Assembly (NCBI GenBank): GCA_045110515.1
Contig: JBGCGD010000078.1
Location: forward strand, 1 to 10,131
DNA length: 10,131 nt
Reading direction: 5' to 3'
From: Granulosicoccus sp045110515
Lineage (GTDB): Bacteria; Pseudomonadota; Gammaproteobacteria; Granulosicoccales; Granulosicoccaceae
Of this stretch, positions 1 through 6,031 are shown piece by piece. The notes beneath the pieces are model-generated. The model did not search any database. It had not been told where the DNA came from and was given only the letters and a program-made list of their open reading frames with translations. The position numbers and the translations under genes were made by a program. Within the stretch, counting starts at the first letter, position 1. Every line of letters begins with the position of its first letter.

Positions 1-587
1 CTGACAAGTTTAAAAGGGCCTGTACCGTTGGTGTTTCTAACAGCGAATGTTTCTTCTTCACCGGCAAAGTCTTGTGGGGTTGCTACATTGTTTGCTTCTG
101 ACCAGCCTTTATCCATGATGTAAAAAGACGTGAGCTGGTTAGGCAGAATTGGGTTGATTGCATCGGTTACGAAATCGATGGTGTGATCATCAACAATCTT
201 AACTTCGACGATTGATTTGATTTGCTCTTTGAAGTCAGATTTTTCGTGCTTAGCTCGATCGATGCTGAAGGCAACATCTTCAGCAGTGAAGTCTTCACCA
301 CCTTGAAATTTTACGCCTTGTCGTAGATTGAAGCGCCAGATGTTTCCATCCATTGGCTCCCAAGAAACGGCCAATTCAGGTTGTAGTGATAATGCACTAT
401 CGCGTGTCACGAGAGACTCGTACATCATGCCGTTTGTCGCGACCGTAGGACCCTCATTCTGCGAATGCGGGTCTAGCGTAAGCGCGTCGCCTTGACTAGT
501 CCAACGTAATGTGTTTTCTGCCAGTGCCTGTGATGTTGTTGCAGCCAGTGCAACAGCAAAAAATGGAATGAACTTGCGTAACTTCAT
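1..587 (-). CDS. Peptide ABC transporter substrate-binding protein, family 5 (DppA/OppA-like), 3' part outside window
   Basis: This is the periplasmic binding protein of an ABC importer, most likely for di- or oligopeptides. The minus strand reads open from an ATG at 587 to the window edge, giving 195 residues; family members are usually about 500-550 residues, so roughly the first third is present. Residues 1-23 form a Sec signal peptide (MKLRK n-region, hydrophobic core, ALA|EN cleavage). The mature part has the family hallmarks: LRWTSQGDALTLDPH near residue 27, then LRQGVKFQGGEDF and TAEDVAFSIDRAK at about 88-113, matching the usual 'LRxGVKFHDGxPFTAEDVxFS' pattern. AAAAGGA lies 6 nt before the ATG. 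The gene is divergent from an M20 peptidase gene, which supports a peptide substrate. Nickel, opine or glycoside ligands also occur in this family, so the exact ligand is unknown. Confidence 0.9.
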   Translation of the reverse strand, partial: MKLRKFIPFFAVALAATTSQALAENTLRWTSQGDALTLDPHSQNEGPTVATNGMMYESLVTRDSALSLQPELAVSWEPMDGNIWRFNLRQGVKFQGGEDFTAEDVAFSIDRAKHEKSDFKEQIKSIVEVKIVDDHTIDFVTDAINPILPNQLTSFYIMDKGWSEANNVATPQDFAGEEETFAVRNTNGTGPFKLV

Positions 588-735
588 AACGTATCCTTTT
601 GATGGGTAATTCCCCTCTGATATTGACATATTTGACAGGTATCGTCACGGGCTGTCTGTGTTTGTACAAATATCTCGGATATTTCTCCAGAAAATATATA
701 CTTACAGGCTGGTATTTTGGAAGAGCCGTAAGACG
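588..735. promoter_or_regulatory. Divergent promoter region between binding protein and M20 peptidase, with inverted repeat
   Basis: This 148-bp gap must hold the start signals of both divergent genes. It contains a 17-bp inverted repeat at 668-684 (arms AAATATC and GATATTT around TCG). It also has a direct repeat of TTGACA at 623-628 and 632-637, 9 bp apart. An AT-rich stretch with TATACT lies at 697-702 and could be a -10 box for the plus-strand gene, but no convincing -35 is at the right distance. The repeats are seen directly; their role as operator or promoter is inference. Confidence 0.4.
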
Positions 736-2145
736 ATGAGCACTAAAATGAATCGGCAACGGACCATAGATAGTGCACGTCGTTATATGGACGAGGGGTA
801 TTTCGAGGCTGAGCTTGAAACTCGGGTACGAATTAGAACCGAAAGTCAAAAAAAGGGCGAAAGCCTTGCGCTTCTGCATAGTTATCTGGATGACAACATC
901 ATTCCAGCGTTTGCCGATATCGGATTTCACTGTAAGAAGTATGAGAATCCGATAACAGGCTATGGGCCCATTCTCTTAGCTACTCGTATAGAGGGCTCTA
1001 ACTTTTCTACGGTCTTGGGATACGGGCACGGCGATGTTGTTCAGGGGCAAGATGAGCATTGGACTGCTGGCAACGGTCCGTGGGAAATCTCGAAAGATCA
1101 AGACAAGCTTTATGGTCGCGGTACGGCTGACAACAAAGCACAACACACAATAAACATTGCTGCACTTCGTTCGGTCATTAATGAGCGAGGAGCGCTTGGA
1201 TTCAATGCAAAGTTTATTATGGAAATGGGAGAAGAAGTAGGTTCCCCCGGTTTGAGGGAAGTAATAGAAGCGAATAGAGAAGACTTTTCTGCCGATGTTT
1301 TTATCGGGTCTGACGGGCCGCGCATGTCGCCAAGTATTCCCACTATCACCTTAGGTTGTCGTGGTGCTTTAAACTTCAATTTGGAGGTGAACCTTCGGGA
1401 AGGTAGTCATCACTCAGGGAACTGGGGGGGCCTGATTGCTGATCCCGCTATCATTTTAAGTCATGCCTTGGCTTCTATTACAACGTCAAATGGTGAGATT
1501 AAAATTGGTGATTGGCTACCTCCAGCCACTCCCATAGCCGTCCAAAAAGCATTAGAATGTTTAGTCATTGAGGCAGGTGAAGGGGCTCCAGAGATTGACC
1601 CTGACTGGGGGCCAGCAGAGTTGACGTCGGCTGCCAAAGTATATGCGTGGAATAGCTTTTCAATACTGGCTATGAAATCCGGCACACCTGACGATCCTGT
1701 TAATGCGATAGCCCCGAGTGCCCGAGCTCATTGTCAACTGCGTTTTTTTGCAGGCACAGATGAAAGTAGGATTATCCCGGCGCTTCGTAACCATCTAGAT
1801 TCACATGGTTTCGGCGACGTGAAGATAACAGTGCCTGATGGCGTGGCGGGTTTCAAAGCCTCGCGAACGGAACCGGATCATCCGTGGGTGCAATTTGTGC
1901 ACTCATCTATGGAGCAGACGATGCAAGCCTCGCCCGCAATTATTCCAGGTATGGGAGGGTCTATTTGTAATGATCTTTTCACTGATGTGTTGGGCTTGCC
2001 GGCCATATGGGTTCCACACTCCTACGCGGCCTGTTCCCAGCATGCACCCAACGAGCATATTCTACTGTCTTTAACCCGTTCAGCTTTATCAATTATGACA
2101 GGGTTGTATTGGGACATTGGTGATTCAAAAGTACCGACACCCTGA
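736..2145 (+). CDS. M20-family metallopeptidase (dipeptidase/deacylase-like)
   Basis: This is a cytoplasmic two-metal (zinc-type) hydrolase of 469 residues, cleaving small peptides or N-acyl amino acids. All M20 landmarks are present: YGHGD with metal ligand His98 and catalytic-loop Asp100; YGRGTADNK with bridging Asp132; MEMGEEVGS with general base Glu166 and metal ligand Glu167; Asp193 in SDGPR; and the C-terminal ligand His436 in SQHAPNE. The lid (dimerisation) domain lies between about residues 210 and 340 and includes the SHHSGNWGG segment. The ATG at 736 was chosen because it gives a usual family length. An upstream in-frame GTG at 658 would add 26 atypical residues and has no ribosome binding site; the site for 736 is itself weak (GGAAG 12 nt upstream), and ATG 748 is also possible. 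It is divergent from a peptide-binding protein gene, suggesting breakdown of imported peptides. The substrate cannot be read from sequence. Confidence 0.9.
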   Translation: MSTKMNRQRTIDSARRYMDEGYFEAELETRVRIRTESQKKGESLALLHSYLDDNIIPAFADIGFHCKKYENPITGYGPILLATRIEGSNFSTVLGYGHGDVVQGQDEHWTAGNGPWEISKDQDKLYGRGTADNKAQHTINIAALRSVINERGALGFNAKFIMEMGEEVGSPGLREVIEANREDFSADVFIGSDGPRMSPSIPTITLGCRGALNFNLEVNLREGSHHSGNWGGLIADPAIILSHALASITTSNGEIKIGDWLPPATPIAVQKALECLVIEAGEGAPEIDPDWGPAELTSAAKVYAWNSFSILAMKSGTPDDPVNAIAPSARAHCQLRFFAGTDESRIIPALRNHLDSHGFGDVKITVPDGVAGFKASRTEPDHPWVQFVHSSMEQTMQASPAIIPGMGGSICNDLFTDVLGLPAIWVPHSYAACSQHAPNEHILLSLTRSALSIMTGLYWDIGDSKVPTP

Positions 2146-2168
2146 AGCAACGTTGAAAACATCAGGGT

Positions 2169-3662
2169 TTATTTCAAGCCGCTTAGGTAGGTCTCTGCAA
2201 TTTCAAGATGATGGGTTTTTTTCTCCTCACTCATCCTGTCAGCGTTTTTACACATCATCGCCCAACGGAAATTCCCGGCAAGCTTCTCTTGGTTTTTAAA
2301 AATCCAGCGCCAGAAAAGTGCATCCCATATTTCGGACCATTCCCCCTTTTTGTAATGGCTCATTTTAATGATGTAGTTGGAGCCTGAAAAATAGGGCTTC
2401 GTTGTGATAAGGCCGCCATCCGCGTTTTGACTCATGGCGTAGGCGTTTGGCACCATTACCCAATCGTAGCTATCGATAAACATTTCCATGAACCAGGTAT
2501 AGACATCATCCGGCCTAATTTCGCATAGGAACATGAAGCCTCCGAGTACCATCAGACGCTCGATATGGTGGCAGTAGCCTGTATCAAGAAGGCGCTCTAT
2601 TGCATTATCGACGGGGAGAATACCTGTGCTTGCATCATAAAACGCCTTGGGCATAGTCCGATCATGCTCCCAATGATTTTTAATGCGCATTTGTACGCCA
2701 ATGTCCTCGTAAGAGGCTCGCATAAATTCTCTCCAACCTAGTACTTGCCGGATGAATCCTTCAATACTGTTGATTGGAACTTGTCGACTAACACAGGCTT
2801 TTAGTGCTGCATCTATCACTTGTTGAGGCGTTAGCAAGCCCACGTTTAACATGGGAGTTAGCACACTGTGATACAGAGAGTTCTGGTCCTCGACAATTGC
2901 ATCTTCATAAGGCCCGAATAGCTCTAATCTTTCAGTGCAAAACCGAGTTAGCCACTCTGATGCCTCACGATGCGTTACCGGGTATTGGATTGCTTTGAGA
3001 TTACCCGGATTGTTTTTAAATTGCGTATTAATACTTTTAATAGAGGTCAGGGTGATTTCTGTTTCAGGAACCAAGGGTAGTGTTGGTATTTGAGACAGAT
3101 TCTTTTTAGGAAATTTTTTTCGGTTGTCCTCATCAAAGCTCCACTGACCTCCAGTTGGCTTATCATCTTCCATTAGTATGCCTGTCCGGGTTCTCTGCCA
3201 GCGGTAGAAATCAACCATCGCCCACTTTTTTCGTTTGGAACGCCATTCAATGTTTTCGGCTGTGGTGTTGTGAAAGCCAGGAGAGGTCAATGTAACGAGG
3301 TCGAGCTTTGCATTCTTTGCAGCAAGGGCAATTCGTTTGTTTAGTGAGTAATCAACTACATCACAGCAAACAACACGTCCGAAATTTTGCTTTGCCAGAC
3401 GTTTATACAGTTTCGGTAAAGCGGATTCTGGTTGTGTCCAGGATTCTATCGAGACCGGCAGTGCTTGCTCTTCCAGCATTAACGCGAAGTGCTGAATGGT
3501 TGAGCGATGATAGGCAAGCTTTTGCTTGTGGAAATTTGCCGGGTACTGCTTATCTCCGAAGAAAAGGGAATCTTCGATCAGAAAAATTTCATCGGGGTTC
3601 TCTGCGAGGACCGGGTGGTCTTCAAACAGCTGATGGGGAAATATGATGCCTGCAGTTTTCAT
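2169..3662 (-). CDS. Photolyase/cryptochrome of the bacterial (6-4) photolyase (FeS-BCP, PhrB/CryB) lineage lacking the FeS cysteines
   Basis: This 497-residue flavoprotein belongs to the photolyase-related group whose studied members repair (6-4) photoproducts or act as photoreceptors. The N-terminal Rossmann-like antenna domain (about 1-130, starting TAGIIFPHQLF) is followed by the helical FAD domain: YHSVLTPMLNVGLL (264-277), VLGWREFMRASY (307-318), GYCHHIERLM with the family's His-His pair (362-371) and SQNADGGLITTKPY (411-424). Studied relatives carry a [4Fe-4S] cluster on four cysteines. Here the matching positions are not cysteine: TGILPVD around 346-352, and MSHYKKGEW (434-442) running straight into WDALFW (446-451), where the CxxC and the following Cys, plus about ten residues, are missing. 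The remaining cysteines (99, 100, 242, 290, 364, 380, 471) are not at those sites. No clear ribosome binding site precedes the ATG. It is convergent with the M20 gene (23-nt gap) and divergent from the DUF2256/photolyase pair. Whether it repairs DNA or only senses light is open. Confidence 0.9.
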   Translation of the reverse strand: MKTAGIIFPHQLFEDHPVLAENPDEIFLIEDSLFFGDKQYPANFHKQKLAYHRSTIQHFALMLEEQALPVSIESWTQPESALPKLYKRLAKQNFGRVVCCDVVDYSLNKRIALAAKNAKLDLVTLTSPGFHNTTAENIEWRSKRKKWAMVDFYRWQRTRTGILMEDDKPTGGQWSFDEDNRKKFPKKNLSQIPTLPLVPETEITLTSIKSINTQFKNNPGNLKAIQYPVTHREASEWLTRFCTERLELFGPYEDAIVEDQNSLYHSVLTPMLNVGLLTPQQVIDAALKACVSRQVPINSIEGFIRQVLGWREFMRASYEDIGVQMRIKNHWEHDRTMPKAFYDASTGILPVDNAIERLLDTGYCHHIERLMVLGGFMFLCEIRPDDVYTWFMEMFIDSYDWVMVPNAYAMSQNADGGLITTKPYFSGSNYIIKMSHYKKGEWSEIWDALFWRWIFKNQEKLAGNFRWAMMCKNADRMSEEKKTHHLEIAETYLSGLK

Positions 3663-3879
3663 AGGTAATCGTACGATAATTCAAGTTAACCTGATCATTT
3701 TCTTGCTTGGCGGATTCCGGATCCTCGATTGTTTTCGTTTAAACACTTTAGTGTCGGCTACCGATATGTTAATTCGCGCGGTTTATGGCTAAAAATCGAT
3801 ACAGATCATGTCGATCCGCGTATACAGTTTATTCTGAGACCGGGTTTCCAGAAAATGCGCAACAAAGGAGATTGCTGCT
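3663..3879. promoter_or_regulatory. Divergent intergenic region of the two photolyase transcripts, with palindromes
   Basis: This 217-bp region separates the FeS-lacking photolyase (minus) from the DUF2256/photolyase pair (plus) and should contain both promoters. A perfect 10-bp palindrome, ATCGTACGAT, lies at 3668-3677, five bases upstream of the minus-strand start codon. A 12-bp interrupted palindrome (ACACT-TT-AGTGT) lies at 3743-3754. I could not assign a convincing -35/-10 pair, a LexA-type CTGT-N8-ACAG box, or a clear light-response operator. Shared regulation is inferred from the geometry only. Confidence 0.35.
3866..3870 (+). promoter_or_regulatory. Ribosome binding site of the DUF2256 gene
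   Basis: AGGAG within AAAGGAG sits 9 nt before the GTG at 3880. It decides the start of this small gene, which has no in-frame ATG nearby. Confidence 0.75.
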
Positions 3880-4053
3880 GTGGGTGGCAGTGGAAAAAAA
3901 TCGATCGCGGCATCTGATATCAAAATTTGTCCCGTCTGCGAGAAAACGTTTAATAATCGAAAAAAGTGGCGGGCTCGAGGCGTCTGGGAATCGGTGAAGT
4001 ACTGTTCAGAGCGGTGCCGTCGGAATGCCCCTAAAGAGAAATCAGCTCAATGA
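3880..4053 (+). CDS. DUF2256-type small zinc-ribbon protein
   Basis: This 57-residue protein starts at a GTG. It has two cysteine pairs, IKICPVCEKTF (Cys17, Cys20) and VKYCSERCRRN (Cys42, Cys46), around a basic, Trp-containing middle (NRKKWRARGVWES). That layout matches the DUF2256 family, whose members share CPxC...RKKW...W..VxYCSxRCR. The four cysteines very likely bind one zinc; the biochemical role of the family is not established to my knowledge. The strong AAAGGAG site fixes the start, and the stop TGA (4051-4053) overlaps the photolyase ATG (4050-4052) as ATGA, so the two are probably translationally coupled and co-regulated. From memory, DUF2256 genes recur beside photolyase-related genes, so a role in flavoprotein maturation, DNA binding or photoprotection is plausible but inferred. 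The reading frame and motif are clear. Confidence 0.85.
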   Translation: MGGSGKKSIAASDIKICPVCEKTFNNRKKWRARGVWESVKYCSERCRRNAPKEKSAQ

Positions 4054-5606
4054 GTTTCCGCTACGACAAAGTAATCTGGTGGATCAAGCGAGACTTGCGG
4101 CTTGCTGATAACGATGCTCTGATGCGAGCTATTGATGAGGGTAGACGCGTTCTTCCGCTCTTCGTATTCGAACCTGAGGTACTGCAAGCTTCTGATGCTT
4201 CGTTTTTCCACTTGCACGCACAGTGGAATGCGCTAGCCGAATTGTCTAAGGCAATCGAGGATCGAGGTGGCTTATTACAGATAGTTCAAGGCGAGGTCGT
4301 TGGTGTATTCGATCAGCTGCTAACAGAAGACGGTTTTGACGCGATATATAGTCATCAAGAGACTGGGGCGGATGTCACTTATCAACGAGATATAGCGGTA
4401 GCCAATTGGTGTTCAAACAGCAACATTCATTGGCATGAATCCTTTCAGAATGGAGTCATTCGCAAGCTGCACAGTCGGGATGATCGACAGCGTATATTCA
4501 AAGAGCGGTTGCTCGAAACACCGCCCAATCCGGCTCCTCAGGCGATTGTGAGTTGGCAGCCTACTAGTGCATCACGTGTCTTGCCAGGTATTGATTCTAT
4601 ATCAGTCAATAAGACTCATTGTGGGCTCGATACATCGTTACTGCAAACCGTGTCAGAGAAACAGGCTCAGCGTGAATGTCAGCGATTTTTAACGGTGCGC
4701 GGATTGGGCTATTCGGGTGGGATTTCTTCACCCAATACGGCGTTTAAGGTTGGTTCGCGTTTGTCGCCTCATTTAGCGTGGGGCACTATAAGTTTGCGCT
4801 CTGTCTTTTACGAAAGTAACAAACGGCTCGCAGAACTTTCAGGTCAACAAGACACTAACACGTCCCAATGGCGCAAGAGTATAAGAGCGTTTCAATCTAG
4901 ACTGCATTGGCACGATCACTTTATACAGCGTCTCGAATCAGCGCCTGCCATGGAGTTTGAAGCTCTAAACCCTGCATACCGTTACATAGACTATTACGAT
5001 GACTCGGAAATACTTGCAGCTTGGAGTCGCGGGAAAACTGGCATTCCTCTTCTTGATGCATGTATGCGTTGTCTAAGGCATACAGGTTTTTTAAATTTTC
5101 GTATGCGTGCTATGGCAGTGACGACCGCCTGTTTTGGCTTAGGCCAATCCTGGCGTTCTATTCACAATCCATTGGCCCAAGTTTTTTTGGATTACGAACC
5201 GGGTATTCATCTGTCTCAGATTCAAATGCAAGCGGGTATTGTTGGTATCAATACTTTGCGTGTGTATAGCCCGCATAAACAACTGACGGATCAAGATCCA
5301 AACTGTGTGTTCGTTAAACAATGGATTCCTGAGCTACGAGAATTCAGCGCAGCTGAGATCGCCGCATACAACTCTACGCGTTTAGGTGACTACCCAACGC
5401 CCATTATTGATATTGATGAGCGTGGTAAATATATAAAAGATCAGGTGTATGCAATAAGAAAGAGTGAGGAGGGCAAAGAGGCCTCCGCCATCGTTTTAAG
5501 GAACCACGGCTCACGCAGGCCTTCTAGGAATAAAAGCGTAAAACGAAAAAAAGTGGCTAATAAAACTCTGGCACCACCGAGCCCGCAGATGAAATTAGAT
5601 TTTTGA
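4050..5606 (+). CDS. Photolyase/cryptochrome family flavoprotein with non-canonical active site
   Basis: This 518-residue protein has an N-terminal photolyase Rossmann domain (VIWWIKRDLRLADNDAL, 8-24; about 1-135) and a C-terminal FAD domain: SRLSPHLAWGTIS (236-248), a segment around FQSRLHWHDHFIQRLE (281-296), GKTGIPLLDACMRCLRHTGF (328-347), and DYEPGIHLSQIQMQAG followed by GINTLRVYSP (381-408). By eye against E. coli photolyase, the Glu of NELIWRE is Arg284, the WMHN motif is FLNF (347-350), and the Trp pair of GGWQW is Ile391 and Met393; Trp287 is kept. The DYEPGIH/GINTxRxY signature suggests a distinct prokaryotic subgroup rather than class I CPD photolyase, so damage specificity or repair itself is uncertain. 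A basic, likely disordered tail (about 485-510) ends in QMKLDF. The start overlaps the DUF2256 stop (ATGA). The usual family length is about 450-520. Confidence 0.88.
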   Translation: MSFRYDKVIWWIKRDLRLADNDALMRAIDEGRRVLPLFVFEPEVLQASDASFFHLHAQWNALAELSKAIEDRGGLLQIVQGEVVGVFDQLLTEDGFDAIYSHQETGADVTYQRDIAVANWCSNSNIHWHESFQNGVIRKLHSRDDRQRIFKERLLETPPNPAPQAIVSWQPTSASRVLPGIDSISVNKTHCGLDTSLLQTVSEKQAQRECQRFLTVRGLGYSGGISSPNTAFKVGSRLSPHLAWGTISLRSVFYESNKRLAELSGQQDTNTSQWRKSIRAFQSRLHWHDHFIQRLESAPAMEFEALNPAYRYIDYYDDSEILAAWSRGKTGIPLLDACMRCLRHTGFLNFRMRAMAVTTACFGLGQSWRSIHNPLAQVFLDYEPGIHLSQIQMQAGIVGINTLRVYSPHKQLTDQDPNCVFVKQWIPELREFSAAEIAAYNSTRLGDYPTPIIDIDERGKYIKDQVYAIRKSEEGKEASAIVLRNHGSRRPSRNKSVKRKKVANKTLAPPSPQMKLDF

Positions 5607-6031
5607 ATGTTGTAGTTTCAGTGAGAATTATCTGATTTTTGAAACGGCGAAGTCTAGGCCACCAGCTCTGTCGCCAGTCTCCCTCATATCAAGAGCAATT
5701 TGTCTCGGTTCCTAGGCTTAACCTAGATACAGCCAGGCTCAAGCTCCTGAGGTTGGCTTGCGCCTCAATAATAAATGCGCCGCTTAAAAAAACGAGCTGC
5801 TGTTAGCATGTGGTGTTTGACTGCGGGGTAATTGCTCCTCAATCGCAGCGCACTAAATATATGCAATAATGCTTTTAACCGCACGAAAATGATGCGCGAA
5901 AAACGGAATGCCTTTTTGAAGAAATGCTGTAACTATTTGATATATAAAATAATTTGTGTCTGGTATGGACAGTGCTGAGCAATAGGTGAGTAACCGTTAA
6001 ATCTACGATAAAACCACTTAAAGAAGGACTT
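5607..6031. other. Intergenic region between photolyase and ABC operon, with hairpins
   Basis: I find no convincing gene in these 425 bp. Two adjacent hairpins are visible: CTAGG/CCTAG with a CTTAA loop (5712-5726), and AGCCA...CTCA/TGAG...TGGCT (5731-5758) with a 6-nt loop and one internal mismatch. Neither is followed by a T-run, so they are poor intrinsic terminators. A third weak stem, CTGCG/CGCAG, spans 5821-5848. No TPP, FMN or guanidine riboswitch core is recognisable. The last 110 bp are AT-rich, as expected for the promoter of the downstream operon. Confidence 0.5.
5916..5950 (+). promoter_or_regulatory. Possible promoter of the NitT/TauT-type operon
   Basis: TTGAAG at 5916-5921 resembles a -35 box. 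The AT-rich TGATATATAAAAT stretch at 5938-5950 offers candidate -10 boxes: TGATAT after a 16-nt spacer, or TATAAA at 5943 after a longer 21-nt spacer. The match is mediocre and the assignment tentative. Confidence 0.25.

Noticed and set aside
658..735. N-terminal extension of the M20 peptidase from a GTG at 658
   Set aside because: The extra 26 residues are unlike family N-termini, no ribosome binding site precedes the GTG, and the extension would cover the 668-684 palindrome in the promoter region.
2169..3662. Remaining cysteines of the FeS-BCP-like photolyase as an alternative iron-sulfur site
   Set aside because: Cysteines 99, 100, 242, 290, 364, 380 and 471 show no CxxC spacing and do not fall at the known ligand positions.
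3663..3879. SOS (LexA) control of the photolyase genes
   Set aside because: No CTGT-N8-ACAG box was found in the intergenic region.
3729..3997. Two overlapping small plus-strand open frames starting at ATGs 3729 and 3785
   Set aside because: They have no recognisable motif or good ribosome binding site, and they overlap the DUF2256 frame, which has a clear zinc-ribbon pattern, a strong site and ATGA coupling.
5607..6031. TPP, FMN or guanidine (ykkC) riboswitch upstream of the NMT1-like gene
   Set aside because: None of the conserved core sequences I know for these riboswitches is present in the region.
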